A stretch of DNA of 64,000 nucleotides from the NCBI RefSeq assembly GCF_036898825.1, contig NZ_JARUND010000001.1, positions 3,100,001 to 3,164,000 on the forward strand, read 5' to 3'. Source of the DNA: Streptomyces sp. B21-083. Lineage in GTDB: Bacteria > Actinomycetota > Actinomycetes > Streptomycetales > Streptomycetaceae. Positions 8,633 through 16,094 of this stretch are shown here, piece by piece. A model generated the notes under the pieces. It worked only from the letters and a program-made list of their open reading frames with translations. It searched no databases and was not told where the DNA came from. The first letter of the stretch is position 1. Each line of letters opens with the position of its first letter. The position numbers and the translations under genes were made by a program.

Positions 8633-8675
8633 CTCCGGAGCCGTGTGCGCAGGTTCGGATCCTGCCGGGGGCACT
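8633..8675 (+). repeat. attR core (partial tRNA-Arg copy)
   Basis: Repeat of the 3' half of tRNA-Arg(CCG) with one T-loop change. It lacks the 5' half and cannot be a functional tRNA. It marks the right boundary of the integrated element. Confidence 0.9.
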
Positions 8676-8682
8676 CCGGAAA

Positions 8683-8721
8683 AAAACTCCTGACCTGCAG
8701 AAATGCAGGTCGGGAGTTTTT
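8683..8721 (+). terminator. original tRNA-Arg terminator
   Basis: A 17-bp stem (AAAACTCCTGACCTGCA against TGCAGGTCGGGAGTTTT, one G-U) followed by T residues. It lies just after attR, as expected for the host terminator displaced from the tRNA by integration. Confidence 0.8.
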
Positions 8722-8869
8722 GCGTTCACGTCACAACGCAGACGGTCTTTTGATCGTTGCTCTTATCGAGGCGCACATCCCGCTCCACATGCCGTGGATA
8801 ACGCCCCCCCTGCGGCGCGTTGGGGCGCGGGCCCACAGAGGGCCGATCTCTCCTGAGACCAGAGTTGGA

Positions 8870-9385
8870 TCAGACGTCGAAGGCACTGCGGATGACGAGG
8901 TCGAAGGCGCGGTCCGGCAGCAGCCAGCGCAGGAACATGGTGGGGCGGCCCCGAAACCGACCCGGTAGCGCATGTGCGGGCGGCGCGCCTTGGCGATCTT
9001 GACGATGGTCTTGCCGATGACCGACGGCGCCGAGATCATGCGTGCGTCGGGCTGCGAGCTCGCGGCGAGCATCTTGGCGACCCCTTCGGCCAGGGTCGAG
9101 TACGCGCCCTTGCTGGAGGTCTCCTTGAGTGTCTCGGCGGCGATGGCACCCCATTCGGTGCGGATCGATCCGGGTTCGACGACGACGACGTCGATACCGA
9201 ACTGCCGTGTCTCCATGCGCAGGCGTCGCTGAGCGCCTCGGCGGCGTGGTACCAGCCCCCCAGGGGCGTGGCGCGCTTGCCGCCCATGGAGCTGATGTTG
9301 ACGATGGTTCCGCTGTGGGCTGTCTCGTCGCGGCGCAGCAAGCCTGGCTCGAAAGCGGATCCAGTGGCACCTTCGCCGCCGCCCT
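8870..9385 (-). pseudogene. short-chain dehydrogenase/reductase fragment
   Basis: Pieces of an SDR in three frames. GTIVNISSMGGK and LGGWYHAAEALSD carry the catalytic Ser and Tyr region (the YxxxK lysine is lost). FGIDVVVVEPGSIRTEWG follows after a frameshift near 9225. The last piece, MFLRWLLPDRAFDLVIRSAF, is reached after another shift near 8945 and ends at 8870. The cofactor-binding TGxxxGIG N-terminus is absent. Clearly dead. Confidence 0.8.
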
Positions 9386-9485
9386 CGACAGGACGTTGGC
9401 TTCCGTGGCTCCTCAAGCCCGGCCGTAACCACAGCCGACACGCCCGTTGCGCTGCCCTGCCTTGCCTTGCCTGACCTGACCTGCT

Positions 9486-9819
9486 TCAGCGGATGCAAGG
9501 CAGCGCCTTGTCGGGGTGTTCGGCGTGGACGTTTGATGAGAACGGCCACCAGGCTGCCGGCCAGATGCCCCGACGGGCTGCCGATGGAGTCCAGCAGTCC
9601 GCGCAGCCGGTGTCCGGGGAGAGGTCCGGGCAGCTGTACAGGGGCTGCAAGGAAGAGCCTGGCGAGCGGGTTGGCGAAGACGACACGCTCCCGCTTGAGG
9701 GCGGGAGAGAGGCTGAGCAGGACGTGGTAGGCGCCGCGGGCCAAGAGCCTCGCACCCTTACGTTCATCCACGCCGGGCTCATCGCGACAGCCGTGGGCTG
9801 TTCAGTGACGACACAGTGA
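9486..9819. other. stretch without a recognisable gene
   Basis: Both strands are open for about 280-320 bp but no reading frame gives a sequence I recognise. It lies between two gene fossils and is probably degenerate DNA. Confidence 0.4.
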
Positions 9820-10194
9820 CGACCGCACCGAGCCGCCAGTACCGGCCCGCGTCCGGACCAGCAGCCGGCCTCCTGGCTCGCCCTGGCCCGAGCCGACGAC
9901 CTACGGGTGATCACCTCCCCGGCCGCCCTGGCGGAAGTCGTCCACCCGCGGATCAACCGCCCGGCCCTGGAGTGGACCCTCTCACTCGTCGTCGTCCAAC
10001 CGGTCACCGAGCCCATCGCCCGGCACGCCGCCTCCCTTCTCGCCGACGCCGGCCTGCACGGCCACAAGTACGCCATCGACGCCATGCTCGGCGCCACCGC
10101 CCTCGCCGCCCCCGGCCCCGTCACCATCCTCACCTCTGACCAGGAGGACCTCATCGCGCTGTGCGGCGGACGGGCCACCGTCATCAAGATCTGA
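9820..10194 (+). pseudogene. PIN-domain toxin, N-terminally truncated
   Basis: The open frame reads ARADDLRVITSPAALAEVV then HGHKYAIDAMLGATAL and VTILTSDQEDL, which are the central and C-terminal PIN motifs (Glu, Asp, Asp). The first strand with the N-terminal Asp is missing and no start codon with upstream homology remains. It is a remnant of a second VapC gene, unrelated in sequence to the intact one at 8061. Confidence 0.7.
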
Positions 10195-10507
10195 CTCAGC
10201 TCCGTCCCCATCACGACGCGCCACAGCGGTCACCGCTTCGCCCCGAACGCAACTGATCCGAACCGGGCGGCCGTAGACACTCAGGAACCCTTCGATGTCC
10301 TGGCTGTTGAGGGACTCCGCAGTCCAGCCGAAAGGAGCATGCTCCCCGGCACTCGGCAGCTCGCTCCTGGCATGGCTGGATTCGCAACGTGACGCACCAG
10401 ACCGGGGGACCTCAGCAACACCGGCCGGCAGGGCAGCGGATTCTAGCGGCTGCCACCCCTGCGGGTGTAGCCTAGTGATCTAGCAGTCGTGGTTCCGAAG
10501 TCCCGTT
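10195..10507. other. intergenic, nothing recognised
   Basis: About 310 bp with no supported gene. The right part probably contains the promoter and long 5' leader of the cold-shock gene. Confidence 0.4.
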
Positions 10508-10531
10508 CGCCCGTGATCGCAATCACGGGCG
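10508..10531 (+). promoter_or_regulatory. hairpin in the cold-shock gene leader
   Basis: Perfect 10-bp stem CGCCCGTGAT/ATCACGGGCG with loop CGCA, followed by a T-rich stretch (TTCTTGCGTTTT). It lies 88 bp before the csp start and could be an attenuator or a temperature-sensitive leader element. Confidence 0.6.
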
Positions 10532-10619
10532 TTCTTGCGTTTTCAGCGCCTCTCCGGACCAGGGCGATCACCTCCCGGGCACGCAAAGTGCGGCCCGGTT
10601 TCCCTCGAAGGAGACAGTC

Positions 10620-10823
10620 ATGGCCAAGGGCACAGTCAAGTGGTTCAACAGCGAGAAGGGCTTCGGCTTCATCGAGCAGGAGGGCGGCGGTCCTGACGTC
10701 TTCGCCCACTACTCCAACATCGCTGCCCAGGGCTTCCGCGAGCTGCAGGAAGGCCAGAACGTCGAGTTCGACGTCACCCAGGGCCAGAAGGGCCCGCAGG
10801 CGGAGAACATCCGCCCCGTCTGA
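10620..10823 (+). CDS. cold-shock protein (CspA family)
   Basis: 67-aa single cold-shock domain that binds single-stranded RNA/DNA and acts as an RNA chaperone. RNP1 is KGFGFIEQ and RNP2 is DVFAHYSNI; the start [18 protein letters not shown] is canonical. AAGGAG lies 6-7 bp upstream of the ATG. It has a long leader with a hairpin upstream and a strong terminator downstream, so it is monocistronic. It is the one intact gene in the decayed strip right of the integrative element. Confidence 0.96.
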   Translation: MAKGTVKWFNSEKGFGFIEQEGGGPDVFAHYSNIAAQGFRELQEGQNVEFDVTQGQKGPQAENIRPV

Positions 10824-10833
10824 TCCCGCAACT

Positions 10834-10879
10834 GCGGCAAGGCCCGGCATCCCGGCTTCGGGGCGCCGGGCCTTGCCGC
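10834..10879 (+). terminator. csp terminator
   Basis: Perfect 15-bp GC-rich stem (GCGGCAAGGCCCGGC with its complement) with a 16-nt loop, 11 bp after the stop codon; no U-tract, as common in Streptomyces. Confidence 0.85.
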
Positions 10880-10956
10880 CTGCCGCGACCGCCTGTAGGC
10901 CCGGGCGCACCTCGAGGTTGTGGCCCGCACGATGAGCCGATGAACCGTCGGCAGGG

Positions 10957-11115
10957 TCACAAGGTGCCGAGGAAGGACACCTGCCATCGGTCCGGCGCCG
11001 CACCCGGCGAGCGGATCTGGCGGAAGTCGTCCAGCCCGTGGACGGCGACCATCGGCCAGACCGAACCGATCGCGTACCGCAGCCCCGCGCAGGTGAAGCC
11101 GAACAGGCCGGCGGA
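10957..11115 (-). pseudogene. CPBP-type membrane protease C-terminal fragment
   Basis: The minus frame reads AGLFGFTCAGLRYAIGSVWP then MVAVHGLDDF, the last two motifs of CAAX/CPBP intramembrane proteases (GxxxGxxRxxTGSxWPxxxxH). The EExxxR catalytic motif and the first helices are absent. Remnant only. Confidence 0.6.
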
Positions 11116-11129
11116 CAGCATCGGCCACG

Positions 11130-11257
11130 GTGTGTCGTCCGACGGGGCACCGAAGAAAGCCATCACCGACCTGCTCGGCATCCACGCCAAGACAGCCGAA
11201 CGCTGGGCCACCCTCGCCGACGAGAACTGGTCCGAATACTTGGCGTCGCTGAAGTGA
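11130..11257 (+). pseudogene. site-specific integrase C-terminal fragment
   Basis: About 38 codons (AITDLLGIHAKTAERWATLA then DENWSEYLASLK, stop) match the end of the XerC/D-like integrases abundant in Streptomyces (LLGIHxxTAxxWA...W..Y). Catalytic residues are missing. It abuts the CPBP fragment, so a deletion joined two unrelated remnants. Confidence 0.6.
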
Positions 11258-11482
11258 CGCACCCCTGCGTATAGCCGGTCAGTGGCCCGGTCGAGTAAGC
11301 GGTACGGCGGTGCGCGTGGCTTGTCGCCTTGCTGAGGCGCGGGTTACTGCCGCTCGGCGCACTCGAGCTCCCCTCTCGGAAAAGGCTTGTCCCCCACCCG
11401 CCCGATACCCCCTGCCGTCGACACCGGCCCGCGTGCCGCCTTTGGCGGACGGGCCCAGCCGCGCATGCGCGGGTGCCGGCGG

Positions 11483-12475
11483 TCAGTCCGTGGTGAAGCT
11501 GGACAGGATCGCGGCCGGGAGGCGGCTGCCTGCCGAGCCGTGGGGAAGGATCTCCGTGATGCGGGCCAGATCGGCGGCGGAGAGCTGGACGTCGGTGGCG
11601 CCGGCGTTCTCCTCAAGGCGCTTGGTGCTGCGGGTGCCGGGAATGGGCGCGATGTCCTCGCCCTGGGCGAGCAGCCAGGCCAGCGCGAGTTGGGCGGTGG
11701 TGATGCCCCTGCTGGCGGCCAGATTCTTGAGCTGTTCGGTGGCGTGCAGGTTGTACGTGTAGTTCTCGCCCTGCCAGCGCTCGTCCCAGCTGCGCATGTC
11801 GTCCGCGGCGTACTCGCTCGCGGGCTTGACCTGGCCGGTGAGGAAGCCGCGGCCGAGCGGTGAGTAGGGCACCAGGCCGATGCCGAGTTCCCGCAGAACG
11901 GGAAGGATCTTCTCCTCGACCTCCCGCTCGAAGAGCGAGTACTCGTACTGGAGCACGGAGACTGGGGTGACGGCGTGGGCGCGGCGGATGTACTGGGGGC
12001 CGACGTTGCTCAGGCCGAAATACTTCACCTTGCCCTCGGTGATCAGTTCGCCGACCACGCCGGCGACCTCCTCGACCGGAACGTCGGGGTCGGAGATGTG
12101 CTGGTAGAAGAGGTCGATGTGCTCGCTCCGCAGGTAGCGCAGGCTGTTCTCGGCGACCTTGCGGATGTTTTCCGGGCGGCTGTCGAAGCCGGAGCCGAGC
12201 GGCTGGGCGGTCATGTCGAAGCCGAACTTGGTGGCAAGGACCACCTCGTCGCGGAAGTCCTTGACCGCCTCGCCCAGGAGGATCTCGTTGCTGCCGGTAC
12301 CGGCGCCGTACAGCTCGGCGGTGTCGAAGAAGTCGATGCCGAGTTCGTGGGCGCGGCGGATGGTCGCGATGCTCTCGTCGTTGTTCGAGGCGCCGTAGGC
12401 CATGGACATGCCCATGATCCCCAGGCCGAGCGCCGAGACGCGCAGACCCTGAGAGCCCAGATCGCGGTGCTGCAT
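11483..12475 (-). CDS. aldo/keto reductase
   Basis: 330-aa NADPH-dependent oxidoreductase with a TIM barrel. Catalytic residues visible are D51 and Y56 (FFDTAELYGAG) and K83 (VLATKFGFD), with the His in DLFYQHISD and the cofactor loop PIPGTRSTKRLEEN. The substrate is unknown; close relatives reduce small carbonyls. The first residues (MQHRDLGSQGLRVSALGLG) are the canonical start. It is divergent from the TetR gene at 12599 with two palindromes between, which makes TetR its probable repressor. Confidence 0.93.
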   Translation of the reverse strand: MQHRDLGSQGLRVSALGLGIMGMSMAYGASNNDESIATIRRAHELGIDFFDTAELYGAGTGSNEILLGEAVKDFRDEVVLATKFGFDMTAQPLGSGFDSRPENIRKVAENSLRYLRSEHIDLFYQHISDPDVPVEEVAGVVGELITEGKVKYFGLSNVGPQYIRRAHAVTPVSVLQYEYSLFEREVEEKILPVLRELGIGLVPYSPLGRGFLTGQVKPASEYAADDMRSWDERWQGENYTYNLHATEQLKNLAASRGITTAQLALAWLLAQGEDIAPIPGTRSTKRLEENAGATDVQLSAADLARITEILPHGSAGSRLPAAILSSFTTD

Positions 12476-12515
12476 GAGTTCACTCCCTCAGTGTTTCGCC
12501 GGTTTCACCCGCAGG

Positions 12516-12540
12516 GTCAAACCGAACTGTTCCGTTTGAC
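12516..12540. promoter_or_regulatory. TetR operator O1 (putative)
   Basis: Inverted repeat GTCAAACCGAAC/GTTCCGTTTGAC (11 of 12 pairs) in the divergent promoter region. It shares the CAAAC/GTTTG half-site with O2. Confidence 0.6.
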
Positions 12541-12567
12541 TGTACGCCCGATCACCCGCGCTGCCAA

Positions 12568-12582
12568 ACCAAACGGTTTGGT
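12568..12582. promoter_or_regulatory. TetR operator O2 (putative)
   Basis: Perfect 7-1-7 palindrome ACCAAAC-G-GTTTGGT, 16 bp before the TetR ATG, well placed for autorepression. Confidence 0.65.
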
Positions 12583-12598
12583 GCCCTATCCTGGAGCT

Positions 12599-13222
12599 AT
12601 GTCCCAGTCCCGCGACTCCGGCCAGCCCGCAGCGCCCGCAGCAGCCGCCGGCGACACCACGCGCGAGCGCATTCTTGCCGCTGCCATGGAGGAGTTCGCC
12701 CGCCACGGCATCGCCGGCGCCCGCGTGGATCGCATCGCCAAACTCGCCAGGACCAGCAAGGAACGCGTCTACGCCTACTTCCGCGGCAAAGACGCGCTCT
12801 ATGCCGACGTCGCCGCACGGGAGTACGTCGTCATCGCCGAGGCCACCCAGCTGGACCCCTCCGACCTCCCTGGCTACGCGGGCCGTCTGTTCGACTACTT
12901 CGTCGCCCGTCCGGACCACCACCGCCTGATCACCTGGGGCCGCCTCGAACTGCCGGGCACCACAGCCGTTGCCGACGATCCCGCCCAGGCAGTGCTCGCC
13001 CGCAAAATCGACCAGCTCCGTCAGGTGCAGCAGGCTGGACAGCTCGACCCCGCCTGGGACCCGGCCGACGTCCTCGCCCTGGTCAACCAGATCGCCATGA
13101 CCTGGGCGTCGCAACCCGAACTCAGCGAGGCCGCCGCCGCACACGCCGTGGACCCCACCACCGCCGCCCGCCGCGCCGCGGTGGTGACCGCTGTCGAACG
13201 GCTTTTCCCCCGAGCGCGCTGA
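12599..13222 (+). CDS. TetR/AcrR family regulator
   Basis: 207-aa repressor. N-terminal HTH: RERILAAAMEEFARHGIAGA then VDRIAKLARTSKERVYAYF (about residues 22-67). The C-terminal ligand-binding region is the TetR_C type seen in YcfQ/RutR-like regulators (FVARPDHHRLITWGRLE, ending in VTAVERLFPRAR). It is divergent from the aldo/keto reductase, with palindromic operators between, so it probably controls itself and that enzyme in response to a small molecule. ATG 12599 follows a GGAG. Confidence 0.92.
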   Translation: MSQSRDSGQPAAPAAAAGDTTRERILAAAMEEFARHGIAGARVDRIAKLARTSKERVYAYFRGKDALYADVAAREYVVIAEATQLDPSDLPGYAGRLFDYFVARPDHHRLITWGRLELPGTTAVADDPAQAVLARKIDQLRQVQQAGQLDPAWDPADVLALVNQIAMTWASQPELSEAAAAHAVDPTTAARRAAVVTAVERLFPRAR

Positions 13223-13258
13223 GGTCCCCCGACCTGCGGCAGCCCAGCCTCGCTTCGG

Positions 13259-13428
13259 TCAGAATGTCAGCTCCGGGAACGCCTTGAAGTACGCACCGAG
13301 CCCTGCCTTCGCGCCGTCCGCCCCGTTGGGGGAGTTCGGGTTGTGCTGGATGAGGTCGGGCGCGTAGTAGCGGTCGATCGCCGACAGGTCCTCTGCCCGA
13401 TGATTTCGCCGTAGGCCGTGGTGATCAT
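13259..13428 (-). pseudogene. SnoaL/NTF2-like protein fragment
   Basis: MITTAYGEIIG followed, after a one-base frameshift near 13395, by EDLSAIDRYYAPDLIQHNPN and GADGAKAGLGAYFKAFPEL, the first half of a SnoaL-like polyketide cyclase/steroid-isomerase-fold protein. It ends at TGA 13259 after about 56 residues, whereas family members have about 120. Confidence 0.65.
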
Positions 13429-13589
13429 GTGCGCTTCCTGTGGCCGCGCGACGACCTCACCCCGCCGCGGGTTCCGTCTTGCGGGGCGTGAGCGCGCCCG
13501 CCGCACGATCTCACCGGTGACCCCCTGCCTGCGTTCGACGGCCGCGACTGTGGCGTGAACCGAAGTCCTCTGCCCTCGGCTGTACTTCG

Positions 13590-13737
13590 CTCGGACGCGC
13601 GGTGGCGGGTGGGGTCGGATGCGGGCGTCGAGGCCGGTGCCGGGGGCGGGGCGAGGGTGATGGTGCCGCCGGAGGGGTCGACGAGGTGGCGGACGATGGG
13701 CAGGCCGAGGCCGGTGCCGTCGAGGTGGACCTAGCGG
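13590..13737 (-). pseudogene. histidine kinase C-terminal fragment
   Basis: The minus frame reads VHLDGTGLGLPIVRHLVD and GGTITLAP, the G2 box and last strand of a HATPase_c domain. Everything upstream (N and G1 boxes, dimerisation domain) is gone. It is joined directly to the response-regulator fragment. Confidence 0.65.
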
Positions 13738-14135
13738 GTGCGGCGGTTGAGGGCGAAGGCCCCCAACGTCTGTGCGCCGGAGGCGGGTTGGTGGTTTTCG
13801 GGCGCTTCCGCGGGGGCGGCCGACGCGTGCGCGGGTGCTCGGGCGCGCCGGGTGGCCGCGCGGATGCGGGCGATCAACTCCCGCACGCCGAAGGGCTTGG
13901 CGAGATTGTCGTCGGCGTCGAGTTCGAGGCCGGCGATACGGTCGGCCTGCTCACGCCGGGCGGTGATCATGATGATGGGGACGGCGGAGCGGGCGCGCGG
14001 GCTGCGGCAGACGTCCAGGCCGTCCGTGTCGGGAAGCCCGAGGTCGAGCAGGACCCCGGCGAGGTCGTTCTCGTGGACGATGATCACCGACTGGGTGCGA
14101 TCACGGGCGCGCCTCTTGGCGAGCAGGCCGATCAC
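13731..14135 (-). pseudogene. OmpR-type response regulator fragment
   Basis: Retains VLLDLGLPDTDGLDVCR (phospho-acceptor Asp), VPIIMITARREQADRI, the lysine region DDNLAKPFGVRELIARI and a linker. The N-terminal acidic residues and the winged-helix DNA-binding domain are missing. It stops at TAG 13731, where the kinase fragment begins: a deletion fused the two halves of a former two-component pair. Confidence 0.7.
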
Positions 14136-14255
14136 GCGCGGGGAGTCTTGCGGTACGGCGGGAACTCGGGGGTCCGCTGAGGCGAAGTCGAGGATGCGCG
14201 CGTCCGTGAAGGGACTGGGGATCCGCGGCTCGGCCGATCAGTTGGACAAGGTGTC

Positions 14256-14732
14256 TCATGAGTGGTCGTAGACGGTGGCGGCGATGTCGCGGGCGCTCAG
14301 GGTTTTGCCGATGATCGGCTCGATGCGTTCCCACTTGCCGCCGGCGAGGCCGCAGCCGATGCGGGGCATGTGCACAGAGGCCTTGTCGGCGAGGGCGTGG
14401 TCGGCGACGGCTTGAAGGCAACGTTCGACGGCGTCGTACCGGATGGGCGGACCGCCGCTTCCCCTCTTCATCCCGCGCTGCGCGACCATGTTCGCGACCC
14501 AGATGTCGGATCGGACGCGGACCATCTGTACCGCGCCGAGGGCGAAGTCGTTGCCGGCGCGCTCGCGGTGCCAGCGGCGGTACTCGCGCTCCGGTTCGGG
14601 CCAGTGACGCGAGACCGCCAGGACGAATCCCTTGCCCCATCCGCCGAGGTCGTTGCAGATATGAGCGATGATCTTCGGGCCCCTGGCCTGGGGGTTGGTC
14701 GCGTCACCCGCGACTATCCGCAACCGTTTCAC
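14256..14732 (-). CDS. macro-domain (ADP-ribose-binding) protein
   Basis: About 158 aa forming one macro domain. Features are the N-terminal VAGDATNPQA, AHICNDLGGWGKGF (ADP-ribose-binding Asn and Gly loop), NMVAQRG and the second loop HMPRIGCGLAGGKW (GxGxxGG). The family binds or hydrolyses ADP-ribose esters or ADP-ribosyl adducts on protein or DNA. No ADP-ribosyltransferase toxin partner is adjacent. The GTG at 14732 is chosen because homology starts there (VKRLRIVAGDAT); a longer start at 14789 is possible. Confidence 0.85.
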   Translation of the reverse strand: MKRLRIVAGDATNPQARGPKIIAHICNDLGGWGKGFVLAVSRHWPEPEREYRRWHRERAGNDFALGAVQMVRVRSDIWVANMVAQRGMKRGSGGPPIRYDAVERCLQAVADHALADKASVHMPRIGCGLAGGKWERIEPIIGKTLSARDIAATVYDHS

Positions 14733-14827
14733 GGGGTCATGGTCGCCTGGCCCACGACCAGAGGCCAATGCTTTTCTCCGAGGACGCACAGGTTGGTTCG
14801 GTTACGTGTCGTCGTCCCGGTCCCCCG

Positions 14828-15970
14828 TCACGTTCGCTTCTTCCGCCCCCGTCCCGCGCCCGGTGCCCGTACCGACTGCCGGATCACCAGCTGGGTTCCC
14901 AGGATCACGTGGTCGCCGCCCGCGGTGCGCCGCTCCCCGTCCAGGGCCAGCCGTACGGCCGTGCGTCCCAGGTCCTCGTACGGCACCCGGAGTGTGGTGA
15001 GCGACGTCGACAGGTCGGCCGCGAAGGGGACGTCGTCGAAGCCCATGATCGAGATGTCGCCGGGGACGTCCAGGCCCGACTCGCGCAGGGCCGCCAGTAC
15101 CCCCGTGGCCACCATGTCCGTGCCCGCGAAGACCGCCGTGAACTCCAGGCCCGCCTTCAGGGCGTCCCGCATCCGGTCGTAGCCCGAGGCGCGGGTGTAG
15201 GTGCCGGGGATGTCCAACTCCTCGGCGTACGGGACGCCGTGGGCGCGCAGCGCCTGGAGGTAGCCCGCGCGGCGCTGTTCGGCGGTGCTCATCGTGGGGT
15301 CGCCGCCCAGGAAGAGGATGCGCCGGTGGCCCGCGGTGAGCAGATGGTCACCTGCCTGGAAGGCGCCGCCCCGGTTGTCGTACTCCACGACCGTGACCGG
15401 CAGGTCGCCCGGCAGGGGTGGGCGCCCGCACAGCACCAGGCGGGAGCCGACGGCGTCCAGTGCCCTGGCGTACTCGGCCATGCGTTCGTGGTACGCCTCG
15501 TCGAGCACCGCGCCGCCGACGAGGATGACCGCCGCCGCGTGCTGCTCCCGCATCAGCTGGACCAGGTCGTGCTCGCGGTTCTGGTCGCCGTGCGTGGTGC
15601 AGACGAGGCTCAGCCGGCCCCGGGCCGCCGCCTCCTGTTCGACTCCGGAGGCCACATCGGCGAACGAGGGGCCGATCATCTGTTCCATGACGAGGGCGAC
15701 GGGGCCGGCGACCCCGCCGGACAGGGCCTTGGCGTGCACGTTCACGACGTAGTGCAGTGACTCGACCGCAGCCATGACCCGGGCCCGGGTGGCGACGGAG
15801 ACGGGGTGACTGCCGGCCAGGGCCCTGGAAACGGTTGCCACGGATACGCCCGCCTGGGCCGCGACGTCGCGGATCGTGCTGGGCCGGTCACCGTCGGCGC
15901 CGTTCCGTCTGCGCTTGCCCGAGGTGGCGCTAGGGCCCGGTTTCCGGGCTTCGGTTCCGTTCTCCGTCAC
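14828..15970 (-). CDS. LacI family transcriptional regulator
   Basis: 380-aa sugar-responsive repressor. A disordered basic N-tail precedes the HTH (STIRDVAAQAGVSVATVSRA, about residues 31-50) and hinge. A periplasmic-binding-protein-like ligand domain follows (ALVMEQMIGPSFADVASGVE, AVFAGTDMVATGVLAAL, ISIMGFDDVPFAADLSTSLT). The C-terminus is basic (GRGRKKRT). The start is GTG 15970. Its neighbours, a 2-hydroxyacid dehydrogenase and a CUT1 importer, are the likely regulon; LacI-type palindromes lie upstream of itself and of the transporter. Confidence 0.93.
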   Translation of the reverse strand: MTENGTEARKPGPSATSGKRRRNGADGDRPSTIRDVAAQAGVSVATVSRALAGSHPVSVATRARVMAAVESLHYVVNVHAKALSGGVAGPVALVMEQMIGPSFADVASGVEQEAAARGRLSLVCTTHGDQNREHDLVQLMREQHAAAVILVGGAVLDEAYHERMAEYARALDAVGSRLVLCGRPPLPGDLPVTVVEYDNRGGAFQAGDHLLTAGHRRILFLGGDPTMSTAEQRRAGYLQALRAHGVPYAEELDIPGTYTRASGYDRMRDALKAGLEFTAVFAGTDMVATGVLAALRESGLDVPGDISIMGFDDVPFAADLSTSLTTLRVPYEDLGRTAVRLALDGERRTAGGDHVILGTQLVIRQSVRAPGAGRGRKKRT

Positions 15971-16036
15971 GTTCCGACGTTACTGCATCGCCGGTATGCC
16001 GACCGGTGACTGTGCAGCAACTTCCCCCCTTGTGAA

Positions 16037-16050
16037 TGGAAGCGATTACA
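16037..16050. promoter_or_regulatory. LacI-type operator upstream of the LacI gene
   Basis: TGGAAGCGATTACA fits the LacI/CcpA-family pattern TGNAANCGNTTNCA exactly. It lies 66 bp upstream of the regulator start, suggesting autoregulation. Confidence 0.65.
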
Positions 16051-16094
16051 TTCGCCGTACGCGGTGACCGGGAGGGCCGAGCTCGGCCCTCCCG

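Larger units (their letters stand above)
4265..8675. mobile_element. integrative element inserted in tRNA-Arg(CCG)
   Basis: About 4.4 kb bounded by a 43-bp direct repeat of the tRNA 3' half. Cargo, left to right: a small membrane protein, tyrosine integrase, excisionase, HNH protein, a repeat-rich non-coding tract and a VapBC-type toxin-antitoxin pair. No replication, transfer, capsid or terminase genes are visible, so it is either a minimal integrative element or satellite, or the remnant of a larger AICE/phage. Integrase next to the tRNA copy is the usual arrangement. Confidence 0.88.

Noticed and set aside
8633..8675. Possible second tRNA-Arg
   Set aside because: Only the 3' half of the tRNA is present; the acceptor 5' strand and D arm are missing. 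It is the attR copy.
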